The notes: a model not told the origin generated them from the letters alone. A stretch of 64,000 nt of DNA from Methylobacterium platani (GCF_001653715.1 NZ_LWHQ01000028.1:1-64000); one strand, 5' to 3'. Positions 10,301 to 17,867 are shown, numbered from the stretch's first letter. Numbers and translations are program-made.

Positions 10301-10392
10301 CGTCCTCCGCGCCTCGCCCGGGAGCCGGACTTGCTGGGAGTCGGACTTGGCCGGCGATCTGGGCGAGGCGCAAAAAGGGCTGCGACGGTTCC

Positions 10393-10422
10393 TTGACAGC
10401 CCCCGCCGCCTCCCCCTATATC
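10393..10422 (+). promoter_or_regulatory. Sigma-70-type promoter of tRNA-Met
   Basis: TTGACA (10393-10398) and TATATC (10417-10422) are separated by 18 bases and end 39 bases before the tRNA, a good match to a stable-RNA promoter. Confidence 0.7.
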
Positions 10423-10461
10423 CGCGCCACCGCAGAGCCGGACACGAACCGGCCACCGCGC

Positions 10462-10538
10462 GGCGGAGTAGCTCAGTTGGTCAGAGCAGAGGAATCATAA
10501 TCCTTGTGTCGGGGGTTCAAATCCCTCCTCCGCTACCA
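10462..10538 (+). tRNA. tRNA-Met (CAU), elongator
   Basis: A full cloverleaf can be folded: acceptor GGCGGAG with CTCCGCT (one G-U), D stem GCTC/GAGC, anticodon stem GAGGA/TCCTT around the loop ATCATAA with anticodon CAT, a GTGTC variable loop, and T loop TTCAAAT. The CCA end is encoded. The stem lacks the three G-C pairs of initiator tRNA, so elongator Met is favoured over initiator; tRNA-Ile2 (lysidine-modified CAU) is less likely from the acceptor stem. Confidence 0.95.
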
Positions 10539-10560
10539 AATACTTTAACGACTTATGTGA

Positions 10561-10588
10561 AAAGCCCCGGCCAGGGCGCCGGGGCTTT
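10561..10588 (+). terminator. Terminator after tRNA-Met
   Basis: AAAGCCCCGGC (10561-10571) pairs perfectly with GCCGGGGCTTT (10578-10588) around a 6-base loop. With flanking A and T runs it can act in both directions. Confidence 0.85.
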
Positions 10589-10628
10589 CGCGTTTCTGGG
10601 GCGGAACTGGGGCGGGAGGTCGCCTCGT

Positions 10629-10859
10629 CTATGCCCGGCCGGCCGCCCGACCCCCGCCCCGGCAGGTTCCTGTGGACAACCGCGCCCGGCGGTCCCGCCC
10701 CAGTACCTGCGCCAAGTCGGCCGGCGTCGCGGCCCTGGCGAACCCCGGCCCGTCCCGCCGCGCCGCGGCGAACGCCTCCATCTCCTCCGCGAGGGACCGC
10801 CACATGGCGTCCCGCTCCTCGCCGGCGGCCGCAGCCGCCACGTCGTCAAGGTTCGGCAT
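10629..10859 (-). CDS. Small hypothetical protein
   Basis: Encodes 76 aa, starting MPNLDDVAAAAAGEERD with a purine-rich GAGGGAGACG ribosome binding site 5 bases before the ATG. The first half is acidic and helical, the end is Arg/Gly-rich. I do not recognise the family. It lies immediately after the tRNA on the opposite strand, in the accessory block. Confidence 0.45.
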   Translation of the reverse strand: MPNLDDVAAAAAGEERDAMWRSLAEEMEAFAAARRDGPGFARAATPADLAQVLGRDRRARLSTGTCRGGGRAAGRA

Positions 10860-10942
10860 TTACCGTCTCCCTCTTGAGAACAAATAGGGAACGGGTCGCG
10901 CCGTTCAACGGATAGGCCGGCGGGGCGGAGGGGGAGGGACGG

Positions 10943-11225
10943 ATGGAGGCGCCGCGGTGCTTGGGCGAGTTCCCGTACCGGCGGGTCGTCATCGTCTGCC
11001 CCTGGTGCCGGGAGCGGTCGGGGGGACTACTGCACCGAGCGGCTAATCGCGCGCCTCGGGCCGCGGGCGAGCCTGGAGGACGTCCTGGCTGCCCTCGTCA
11101 CCGGTTGCCGGTGGCCGAAGGCGTGGCACGTCCGGCGCCCGGGGAAATACTTGCCCTGGTGCCGGGAGCGGTTCGCGGATCTCGGTGGCCGGCGCCCTCC
11201 GGACCGCGACGTCCCGGGGGCCTGA
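10943..11225 (+). pseudogene. Frameshifted small cysteine-containing protein gene
   Basis: A strong ribosome binding site (GGGGAGGGACGG) precedes the ATG. The first frame reads MEAPRCLGEFPYRRVVIVCPWCRER, a start seen in small methylobacterial proteins with a C-P-x-C zinc-ribbon-like motif. At a run of six G (11020-11025) the sensible reading moves to another frame: DYCTERLIARLGPRASLEDVL, continuing through WPKAWHVRRPGKYLPWCRERF to a TGA at 11223-11225. Removing one G joins both parts into a ~93-residue protein. It is either a homopolymer mutation or a sequencing error. The encoded CPWCRER and LPWCRER segments come from a 19-base direct repeat. Confidence 0.6.
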
Positions 11226-11465
11226 TTGTCCGTTTCCACTCCACCCGGCCACCCTGGAGCGGAAAGTGACAATTGCCGCCCGGATTTCCGTTAACCACGC
11301 CGCACGACCGCGCTTGACGCAGGGAATCTGGAGCTGCGATCCCTGGCCCACACCGACGCACGGAGAGCGCCGTGAAACGCCGAATAGCCCCCACTGACAA
11401 ACCGACGACACCCCCGGGGGCGTGACGCCGCGTGCGCAGCCTCCTTCCGACAGGAGGCTGTCTTC
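11226..11465 (+). other. Short gap upstream of the metallophosphoesterase gene
   Basis: No gene is seen. It holds a TTGACG hexamer near 11315 that may be a -35 element of the downstream gene, but no convincing -10. The last bases carry the AGGAGG ribosome binding site of the next gene. Confidence 0.4.
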
Positions 11466-12071
11466 ATGACCAAGACCAAGCGCGACCACTTCAACGGGAC
11501 CACGACCTGGTTCTCGGCCGACACGCACTTCGGCCACCGCGGCATCCTCAAGATGGAGGGGCGTCCGTTCGCCACCATCGAGGAGCACGACGACAGTCTG
11601 ATCCACGCCTGGAACAGCCGCGTCCGGCCCCAGCACGACGTCTTCCTCCTCGGCGACTTCGCCATGAACTCCAGCGCCGCCAGATGCCAGGAGGTGTTCG
11701 CGCGGCTCAACGGCAAGAAGCATTTGATCATCGGCAACCACGACAAGGACAGGCACCTGTCGCTGGGCTGGGCGAGCGAGCCGGCGGACCTGCGGACCGT
11801 TCATGTCGACGGCGTCGCCATCGTCATGTGCCACTACGGGCTCCGGACGTGGAACGGCACGTGGCGCGGCGCGCTCCACCTTTACGGGCACTCGCACGGC
11901 AAGCTGGTGGGCACGTCCCGCTCCCTCGACGTCGGCGTGGACGCCTGGGGCTACCGCCCGGTCGGCTTGACCGAGATCCGCGAGCGCATGGCGGAGACGC
12001 CCGAGACCGACGAGGAGTGTCGGATCGCGGAGGAAGCAGCGAAGGCCGAACGGGAGGCCGGCGAGGCCTGA
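11466..12071 (+). CDS. Calcineurin-like metallophosphoesterase
   Basis: Cytoplasmic two-metal phosphoesterase of 201 aa. The complete metal-binding set is visible in order: SADTHFGH (Asp19, His21), LLGDF (Asp64), GNHD (Asn91, His92), CHYG (His123) and the terminal GHSHG (His142, His144). The substrate is unknown; small proteins of this type are frequent in phages and genomic islands. Start ATG follows AGGAGGCTGTCTTC. After the catalytic fold the tail is acidic. A terminator follows directly, so the gene is a single transcription unit. Confidence 0.9.
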   Translation: MTKTKRDHFNGTTTWFSADTHFGHRGILKMEGRPFATIEEHDDSLIHAWNSRVRPQHDVFLLGDFAMNSSAARCQEVFARLNGKKHLIIGNHDKDRHLSLGWASEPADLRTVHVDGVAIVMCHYGLRTWNGTWRGALHLYGHSHGKLVGTSRSLDVGVDAWGYRPVGLTEIRERMAETPETDEECRIAEEAAKAEREAGEA

Positions 12072-12079
12072 AACAAAGA

Positions 12080-12105
12080 GGCCCCCGGGACGCTACCCGG
12101 GGTCC
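12080..12105 (+). terminator. Probable terminator after metallophosphoesterase gene
   Basis: GGCCCCCGGG (12080-12089) pairs with CCCGGGGTCC (12096-12105), with one G-U pair, around ACGCTA. There is no long T-run, so efficiency is uncertain. Confidence 0.6.
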
Positions 12106-12268
12106 TTCACTATTTCGTTTCCGCGATGGCGGCGGCCGCCCGGCGCAGGGCTAGGGCCTGCCCCTCCAGTCCGGACGCCTCCCGCGCCAGGAGGTCGAGG
12201 ACCCCCGGGCCGTGTGGCTTTCGACGTCCGAGCGCACCATGCCGGGGTCACCCATCAGGAGGTCCCCA

Positions 12269-12844
12269 GTGCGTTCCGTCGTCCGTTTCGTCGCCCTCAT
12301 GATGAAGGCCGCCATGGCCGCCATGGCCGCCGCCCCCCGCTTGGTATGGGACGGCGCCCGTTGGGTCGCCCGCGCCGTCACGGCTCCACCCCCGGCCGTC
12401 GCGGCCGCCCAGGCGGAGGCCATGTCGGAGATCGAGGCCGCCGCGCGGGAGGACGCTGCCGCCCAGGTCAAGCCGGCCTTGACGCCGGCCGCCGTCCACG
12501 AAGCATGGGGGCGCGCCGCCGTCGCGCATCTGGCACCGCTGCCCGGGCAGGTCCCCGCCGCGACGGCCTGCCTCGACGAGGCGGCGAAGCGCTACCTCGA
12601 CCGCCTCTCTCCGGAGCAGGCCCTCAAGCTGGCCTCGCTGGAGGCCCGCCACATCGGCGCGCATCTGCTCGGCGACCGGCGTCTCGGCGGCCTGCCCCGG
12701 CCGCTCACGGTGGCGGAATGGCAGGCCGAGGAGAAGGAGCGCTTGGCCGCAGCGGCCGGGTCCCGCCTGCGTCCGGACGCAGAGCCCCAGCGCGGGCGCC
12801 GCGAGGCGTCCCACCGGCCGGCACGAGCCTTCGCCATCGCCTGA
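12269..12844 (+). CDS. Hypothetical alanine-rich protein
   Basis: Encodes 191 aa from a GTG preceded by AGGAGGT at a 6-base spacing, which fixes the start. The N-terminus VRSVVRFVALMMKAAMAAMAAA is hydrophobic and could be a signal or membrane helix; the rest is a helical, Ala-rich region ending in a basic tail. I recognise no family. The gene stands alone between the metallophosphoesterase and a convergent small gene. Confidence 0.55.
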   Translation: MRSVVRFVALMMKAAMAAMAAAPRLVWDGARWVARAVTAPPPAVAAAQAEAMSEIEAAAREDAAAQVKPALTPAAVHEAWGRAAVAHLAPLPGQVPAATACLDEAAKRYLDRLSPEQALKLASLEARHIGAHLLGDRRLGGLPRPLTVAEWQAEEKERLAAAAGSRLRPDAEPQRGRREASHRPARAFAIA

Positions 12845-12992
12845 TCAGACGGCTCCGACGCAAGCGAGCCCGCCCCGGGGGACCGAGGCAGGCTCATTTA
12901 TTTGTGGATAACGCCGCCTGTCTTACTTGTTCGACTTGACACTTTCCCCCAGCACACGCGCTGGCATCACGGGATGCCACGGTGGCATCTCG

Positions 12993-13286
12993 TCATGCCG
13001 CGGCGGTGCGCGCCCGGAGCAAGAGGATGCGGCGGCGGTGCTCGTCGTCGGCTTGCCGGGCAGCCTCGGCGCGGGACGCGTCCTCCTGTCGGGTACGGGC
13101 CGCAGCGACACGTCCGGCGCGGACGTGGGCGGCGACGGCGCGCCAGGCATCCGCGGTCTCCGCATCCCGCTCGGCACGGGCGGCCCGGCCGGCGATGAGG
13201 GCGGAGGCGAGGCCGCCAGCGAAGGCATAAGCGGCGCTCTCGGAGGCATCGCCGACCTGACGGGCGTTCGTGTGGTAGGGGGTCAT
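12993..13286 (-). CDS. Small hypothetical helical protein
   Basis: Encodes 97 aa, MTPYHTNARQVGDASESAAYAF..., with GGAGG eight bases before the ATG. It has an Ala/Gly-rich helix (AYAFAGGLASALIAGRAARA) followed by a long charged helix ending RRRILLLRARTAAA. No family is recognised. Dyads built of GGCATC/GATGCC lie on both sides of it (12963-12989 and 13394-13428). Confidence 0.45.
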   Translation of the reverse strand: MTPYHTNARQVGDASESAAYAFAGGLASALIAGRAARAERDAETADAWRAVAAHVRAGRVAAARTRQEDASRAEAARQADDEHRRRILLLRARTAAA

Positions 13287-13393
13287 CAGGGCGGCCTCCG
13301 TCGGTGCGTGTGCATCAGAGATCGCAGCTCGCCGAATCGGTGCCAAGAGTCGCCGCGCGGATGCCTGTGAACGGGGTAAAGCAAGCCCTGGAC

Positions 13394-13428
13394 CCAGGCA
13401 TCCGGACGCCTGGCATCCGGATGCCTGG
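13394..13428. repeat. Overlapping tandem palindromes GGCATCCGGAYGCC
   Basis: Two copies of GGCATCCGGAYGCCTGG overlap (13397-13413 and 13412-13428); the second contains the perfect 14-base palindrome GGCATCCGGATGCC (13412-13425). They lie between two divergent small genes, a typical place for an operator. A related GATGCCAC-G-GTGGCATC dyad is at 12973-12989. Confidence 0.6.
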
Positions 13429-13479
13429 TGACTTGCAGGGACGAGGCGGACACTCCCTCCGTAGGCAACGGAGGCACTC

Positions 13480-14019
13480 ATGGGCTACCACCACGACGAC
13501 CACGACGACGGCGAGCAGGACCCCTTCATCCAGGAGTTCCTGAAGGAGATCGCTATGGACGCTTACGACCCGCCCGAGCCCGAGCCCAAGGCTTCCGAGC
13601 CGGAGCCGGAGCCCGCCGGGGAGGACGAGACCGTCCCGGAGCCCGTGGCCGACGAAGCCGCCCCGGTGGCGGCCCCCCCCCTGTCCGCGTCGGCCGAGGC
13701 GGCCGCCCACCGGCGCGTCGAGGCGGAGCGCAAGCGCATCGAACGCGCCGAACGCCGCGCCGCAGGCCTGCCCGACCGCCGCACCGTCGACGGTGCCGTG
13801 AGCGCTGCCCTCGCGCAGGTCCTCCGCGAGGGGAAGGCTGCGTCGCGCGTCCGGGCCCGGGGCTCCGCGAGGGGAATGGTCGTCGACGGCGAGGCTATCC
13901 TGCGGCACGCCATCCTCGAACTGAGGGCCCGGGCCTGCTCGAAGGAGGCCGCGAGCCGGGCCGTCGCCGAGCGCCTGCTCGGCCGGGATACGCCGGGGCC
14001 GGCTTTGGCGTCCGGCTGA
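13480..14019 (+). CDS. Hypothetical protein with acidic N-terminus
   Basis: Encodes 179 aa; ATG preceded by GGAGG at 5 bases. The first 60 residues are very acidic and proline-rich (MGYHHDDHDDGEQDPF, then repeated PEPEPK-type stretches). Residues ~70-95 form a basic helix and the last ~70 residues (DGAVSAALAQVLREGKAASR... DGEAILRHAILELRA) look like a compact helical domain. The family is unknown. It converges on the HIRAN gene across a shared terminator. Confidence 0.55.
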   Translation: MGYHHDDHDDGEQDPFIQEFLKEIAMDAYDPPEPEPKASEPEPEPAGEDETVPEPVADEAAPVAAPPLSASAEAAAHRRVEAERKRIERAERRAAGLPDRRTVDGAVSAALAQVLREGKAASRVRARGSARGMVVDGEAILRHAILELRARACSKEAASRAVAERLLGRDTPGPALASG

Positions 14020-14048
14020 ACATTCGTTACATCGTCTAGTTGTAACGG

Positions 14049-14077
14049 GGCGCTCTGCAGTTCAGGGCGCCTGTTTT
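14049..14077. terminator. Terminator between convergent genes
   Basis: GGCGCTCTG (14049-14057) pairs with CAGGGCGCC (14063-14071; one G-U) around a 5-base loop, followed by TGTTTT on the + strand. Confidence 0.7.
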
Positions 14078-14116
14078 GTCGTGGCGTCCCATGGCGAGGC
14101 CGGCGGTCCCGGGACG

Positions 14117-14599
14117 TCAGAAGGGGATGTCGTCATCCGCCGCCACTACCACGGCAGGCAAACGGCATGGCTCGTCTGGGGGCGGCTCGTTCGGTTCGAC
14201 GAGGGCCTCGCCAACGAGGAGGGCGCGTAGGCTCCACGGCGTCCAGTCGCCCGGGTGCGAGCAGTAAGCTCGGAGCGGCCGCCCAGCATCGAGCGGGCCG
14301 GCGACCCAGCCGGCCACGTCCGCCGGCAGATGGCCGAGCATCACGCCGTTGCCCAGCCAGACCTCGACCGCGTAACCGTCGAAGGCGTTGTCGGGCGCGC
14401 GGACGAGTGCGAGGCGCTGGCCGAGACGGGGTCGGATTGGCTCACCGTTGAGGCCCCTCTCGCCGTAGCCGTAGAACTGCAGCCCCGCGACACTCCCGTC
14501 GTGCCAGGGCTCGCCGGCGCGGATGCGGTCTGCCTCGACGGCGGCGTCGACGCCCTGCAGGAGGACGACGCCCGGGACCTCAAAGGGGGAATCGGTCAC
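14117..14599 (-). CDS. Standalone HIRAN-domain protein
   Basis: A 160-aa protein whose centre matches the HIRAN domain: VAGLQFYGYGERG, then LALVRAPDNAFDGYAVEVW and GVMLGHLPADVAGWVAGPLDAGR. HIRAN domains bind single-stranded 3' DNA ends in eukaryotic HLTF/Rad5; in bacteria they occur alone or fused to nucleases and helicases, often in mobile DNA. There is no partner domain here. The stop lies three bases before the next (upstream) small HTH gene ends, so the HTH protein and HIRAN protein are probably cotranscribed. The C-terminus is acidic (AADDDIPF). Confidence 0.8.
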   Translation of the reverse strand: MTDSPFEVPGVVLLQGVDAAVEADRIRAGEPWHDGSVAGLQFYGYGERGLNGEPIRPRLGQRLALVRAPDNAFDGYAVEVWLGNGVMLGHLPADVAGWVAGPLDAGRPLRAYCSHPGDWTPWSLRALLVGEALVEPNEPPPDEPCRLPAVVVAADDDIPF

Positions 14600-14602
14600 G
14601 GC

Positions 14603-14974
14603 CTACTCCTCCAGTGCTCTCAGGATGCGAGCCGCGTGGCCGCGCGCTTGCAGCCGGACGCAGGACATCACTTTGGGGGGCGGCTCACCCCGCCCTGCAA
14701 GCCAACGGCGCATCTGGCGGTGATCCACGCCGATATCCTCGCCCAGTTTGCCAATCCATCTGTCGCCAAATTGGGCGCGTCCGATCCGGGCGATGACGTC
14801 GATGGGCCTCTCGTCGAGGCTGGGGCCGCCGTTCCCGCCGAGGGCGAGGCGGGCTGCAGCTGCCGCGTCGGCGGTGACCCTATCGGCGATGGCATCCTCT
14901 AGGTCGAGTTGGCCCGGGAGATGCTCGGTGTTCGAGGGCGCCCGGTTGGCGAGGCGAGCGAGGACGTCAGCCAC
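14603..14974 (-). CDS. Small helix-turn-helix protein
   Basis: Encodes 123 aa from a GTG that overlaps the end of the upstream gene by eight bases. The C-terminal half carries a probable helix-turn-helix: DRWIGKLGEDIGVDHRQMRRWLAGRG, a layout seen in phage-type regulators. The first half is Ala/Asp-rich. Overlap with the upstream gene and the 3-base gap to the HIRAN gene point to one operon. Regulatory target is unknown. Confidence 0.6.
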   Translation of the reverse strand: MADVLARLANRAPSNTEHLPGQLDLEDAIADRVTADAAAAARLALGGNGGPSLDERPIDVIARIGRAQFGDRWIGKLGEDIGVDHRQMRRWLAGRGEPPPKVMSCVRLQARGHAARILRALEE

Positions 14975-16553
14975 GGGGATGCCCCCCGGGGCTGAGCTCG
15001 GGCAGCGGGCGTTCGTTCGCCCAGGCGTCGAGCCACGCGAAAATCGCGCTCTCGGGCACGCCGTTGCGCGTCGTCTCCGTAGTAGCGTCCTGGGTGGCGG
15101 CCACATCGGCCCGGACGAGGGCAACGGCCGCCTCGGGCGACAGCGGTCGCAGGCGCATCAGGTCGACCGCCACCGCCAGGTCCTCGACGGCCAGGCGCTC
15201 CCCGGGGCGCCCGGGGACGACGACGACGTCGGCGTAATCCGTCCCGGGTTGCCACCGGCGCGGGCTCGGCCCCGCCGTGGCGGCCGTCTCGGAAGGCGGT
15301 GGCGCGGGAGCCGCCGCGCCGCCTCCCGCATCGACCTGCGGGGCCGGAGCCTTCGGCATGCCGCCGCACCGCCCCCGAGTATCTAGGAGGAGGCGGGACC
15401 AGCGTGAGTGCACGGCCGTCGCGGTAACGCCGTAGCGGCCGGCGACGGTGCCGCAGGACAGCCCCTCAGCGTGTAGGGCGCGCAGCGTCTCGACGTCGGG
15501 CAGGCGGCCCCGGGAGGTGGGCGACGCGGCCTCGACGGCGGGGACGATTTCGGCGGAGGGTGTCTGTATCACGTCGGGCTCCGGGCCGGGGGGCTCTGAG
15601 GAAAGAAGGCGAAGGTCGGGGAACACCGCGCTGATCGCGGCCGGGTCCTCGTCCCGGAGCACCTCGGCGAGCGCGGCGTCCTGCTGCGGGAGCTGATAGC
15701 GGCCGGTCTCGGGTTGCTCCGCTACGAGGGCCAGGGCCCGGCGGTGGACGGAGGCGACGGCGTCCTCGAAAGCGCGCCGCGCTTCAAGCGCCGCGATGGC
15801 CGTGGCGTCGCCGTCGCTCGCGCCACGGCCGATGGCGGTCGCGACGCCGCGATCCTCGGGCGAGATCGTGCGCCACGCCAAGCCCCGAGTCTCGAAGGCC
15901 GACTTGGCCGTGTTGTGGCGCATCCCGGCGGCGCGCTCCGCCCGTCCCAGGGAGCCAAGGACGAAGGCGGCCTCGACGTCTATGGCTGCCTGCTCGTCCG
16001 TGTAGGACCGCCGGCGCGCGTACTTGACCTTCGGGGCGAGCCCGAGAGCGGCGCGCCCCTGGCGGGCCAGGGCGTTGAGCGTCCGGTCTCCCATCCAGTG
16101 CCACCTCGCGGACGCAGCGTCGGCGCCGCGCGAATCGACGAGCTGGGCGACCTGAGCCGGGGTCGGGCGGACGTAGACACGCGGCCGAGGTGATGCACGA
16201 TGTTCTCGAGCCGGGCAGTACGCCTGGCATGGGGGGGCGAGATCCGGACCCAGCCGTTCGGCGAAGATCCTGGTCGACCAGCTACTTGCGGTATAGTGGA
16301 AGCGGCGGATGCCGACCTCGATGATGGCCCGCATGCCGGCGACGGGCAAGTCCGCCAGGGTTCGCGTGTAGCGGCTGTGGACGCGGGATGAGGGCTGATC
16401 GCAGCCAGGACAGCGGGCCGATGCGGCCATGGGCTGAGCGATGATGGTGATGCGGTCGGCCAGCTCCACGTGATCGACCAGGAGGCCGGGCGGGACAATC
16501 ACATCGGGTTGCAGGGTGCGAGCCCTGGCAGGATCTCCAACAGCCAAAGCCAC
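14967..16553 (-). CDS. Chimeric ORF: ISL3 transposase fragment fused to a HTH-containing accessory protein
   Basis: Of 528 codons, the first ~115 resemble the N-terminus of ISL3 transposases (ARCPGCDQPSSRVHSRYTRTLADLPVAGMR, then RIFAERLG). From about codon 122 (RVYVRPTPAQVAQLVDSRG) the sequence is unrelated: a helical region, then a HTH-like stretch DVETLRALHAEGLSCGTVAGRYGVTATAVHSRW near residue 360, a proline-rich linker and an acidic end. The second part is probably a gene whose own 5' end was lost when the IS fragment arrived; translation may really begin at an internal start such as Met154 (MGDRTLNALARQG). It is first in an operon with the HTH and HIRAN genes. Function is unknown. Confidence 0.55.
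   Translation of the reverse strand: MALAVGDPARARTLQPDVIVPPGLLVDHVELADRITIIAQPMAASARCPGCDQPSSRVHSRYTRTLADLPVAGMRAIIEVGIRRFHYTASSWSTRIFAERLGPDLAPPCQAYCPAREHRASPRPRVYVRPTPAQVAQLVDSRGADAASARWHWMGDRTLNALARQGRAALGLAPKVKYARRRSYTDEQAAIDVEAAFVLGSLGRAERAAGMRHNTAKSAFETRGLAWRTISPEDRGVATAIGRGASDGDATAIAALEARRAFEDAVASVHRRALALVAEQPETGRYQLPQQDAALAEVLRDEDPAAISAVFPDLRLLSSEPPGPEPDVIQTPSAEIVPAVEAASPTSRGRLPDVETLRALHAEGLSCGTVAGRYGVTATAVHSRWSRLLLDTRGRCGGMPKAPAPQVDAGGGAAAPAPPPSETAATAGPSPRRWQPGTDYADVVVVPGRPGERLAVEDLAVAVDLMRLRPLSPEAAVALVRADVAATQDATTETTRNGVPESAIFAWLDAWANERPLPELSPGGHPRG
16190..16553 (-). mobile_element. ISL3-family transposase N-terminal remnant
   Basis: Encodes the zinc-finger-like N-terminus CPGCDQPSSRVHSRYTRT of an ISL3 transposase. 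The second cysteine pair normally found after RRF is gone (FHYTASSWSTRIFAE). Close to the end the family-like reading jumps frame (HARRTARLENIVHHLG), so it is both truncated and frameshifted. The catalytic domain and terminal repeats are absent. Confidence 0.65.
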
Positions 16554-16756
16554 GATCTATCAACCCACATGTACCGAGAGCGCGTCAGACCCCTTATTCC
16601 ACGCCTAATCACACCACAGACGATCCTGCGGATCAGGGGCACCACCGTACCATCCTAATGACCTTCAGCATCCCGCTCGCAATGCGGGGCCAGCTGGCAA
16701 GCCTTGAAGGAAAAATTGCCATCCACCTAGCGTCTAATCGGAGCAGGGATCGAGCC

Positions 16757-16985
16757 GTCAGTCGGCAGCGTCGGCGACAGCTACGACAACGCCTTGACGG
16801 GGACGATCCCATGGCCTGTTTAAGGCGGAGGTCATCCATCGACGCGGACAGTGGCGCTCCTTCGAGGCGGTCGAGTACGCCACCCTGGGGTGGGTCGCCT
16901 GGTACAACCTCCGCCGCCTGCTCGCGTCAATCGGCAACGTCCCTACCGATGAAGCCGAAACTGCCGCCGACAAACCTGGAGCGGT
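16757..16985 (+). mobile_element. IS3-family transposase (OrfB) C-terminal remnant
   Basis: SVGDSYDNAL followed, one frame over, by GLFKAEVIHRRGQWRSFEAVEYATLGWVAWYN and NLRRLLASIGNVPTDEAE is the end of an IS3-type DDE integrase (consensus 'YDNALAETINGLYKAEVIHRRGPWRSFEAVEYATLEWVDWFN'). A frameshift lies near 16800-16815. The D-D part of the active site is missing. Confidence 0.75.
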
Positions 16986-17228
16986 TCAGCAAGAACAGGC
17001 CAGCTTTTTCGCCAATCCGTCAGACGCCTCGAAGCCAGCAGCCGGATGATGGACGCAGGTTTGCCTCAAAAACCTGGTGCAGATCGAAGCCAGGATGTAT
17101 GGCAATCCTGAGAAGGGTTTTGCTTTTTGCTTGGAACCAAAACCTCTGTCTCCTATTAGCCCACCACGTACGCAAGCTGGATTAAATGCAATCCTGGAGC
17201 GTGGCTTTACCATTCTCCGGGAGGACTC
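16986..17228. other. Intergenic DNA after IS debris
   Basis: No convincing gene. Short frames on both strands lack ribosome binding sites and recognisable motifs. It probably contains the promoter of the receiver gene at 17229, preceded by a GGGAGGACTC ribosome binding site. Confidence 0.4.
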
Positions 17229-17867
17229 ATGAGGTCTGCCAACTTTTTCTTCCAGGGCAGAGAGGATGCAGCGGCAAAGCCTGTAATCTCCGGCGTCGCC
17301 AGGGGCTTGTTGGAGACCCTTTCTCTTCCCAACGAGTATGCGTTACCGGATCGGCTTCAGGAACTCGCAAACCTGTTGATCGAGCGAGACGCTTTAGGCA
17401 ACGCAGAGAGCCGCGAGGCGAATGCAGCTCCCACCAAGCTTGTGCTCGTAGTTGAGGACGATCCTGCGATACGCGATCTCGCCATAGCGCTCCTAGAGGA
17501 GACGGTCTTGGACGTGATTGCCTGTGAGAGCGGCGATGAGGCTGTGGAACTGCTCAAGGCGCAAGGCGGGAATATCGCCATGGTCTTTACGGACGTGCGA
17601 CTTGAGGGGTGGATGGATGGGGTGGACCTCGCACGGGCCGTACGTAGCCTCTGGCCCGGTGTCCACCTTGTCGTGACTTCCGGCCAGGGTGGTGGCCGGG
17701 TGGGCGATATGCCGACTGATGTGGTCTTCCTCCCGAAGCCCTGGCGTGCATTGGACGTATTAGTCCAGGTGGATCACGCGGTACGACGACTAGAACTCCC
17801 AATCGGACAGACATCGCAAGCCAAGCTCTCAAATTCATCCGCGATGTTTATGAAAAATATAGATTGA
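17229..17867 (+). CDS. Response regulator, receiver domain with N-terminal extension
   Basis: Encodes 212 aa. Residues ~70-185 are a CheY-like receiver: LVVEDDP acidic pair, FTDVRLEGWMDG with the phospho-acceptor Asp, VVTSG (conserved Thr/Ser) and FLPKPW (conserved Lys). No output domain follows. The first ~60 residues include ARGLLETLSLPNEYALPDRLQELANLLIERD, a two-helix pattern reminiscent of the anti-sigma factor NepR, though this is only a visual similarity. It lies upstream of a small secreted protein and the HWE kinase, a possible phosphodonor. Confidence 0.85.
   Translation: MRSANFFFQGREDAAAKPVISGVARGLLETLSLPNEYALPDRLQELANLLIERDALGNAESREANAAPTKLVLVVEDDPAIRDLAIALLEETVLDVIACESGDEAVELLKAQGGNIAMVFTDVRLEGWMDGVDLARAVRSLWPGVHLVVTSGQGGGRVGDMPTDVVFLPKPWRALDVLVQVDHAVRRLELPIGQTSQAKLSNSSAMFMKNID

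Noticed and set aside
10462..10538. tRNA-Met as an attachment site with a downstream att repeat
   Set aside because: No copy of the tRNA 3' end and no integrase gene were seen in the window, so only the general suspicion is kept as a finding.
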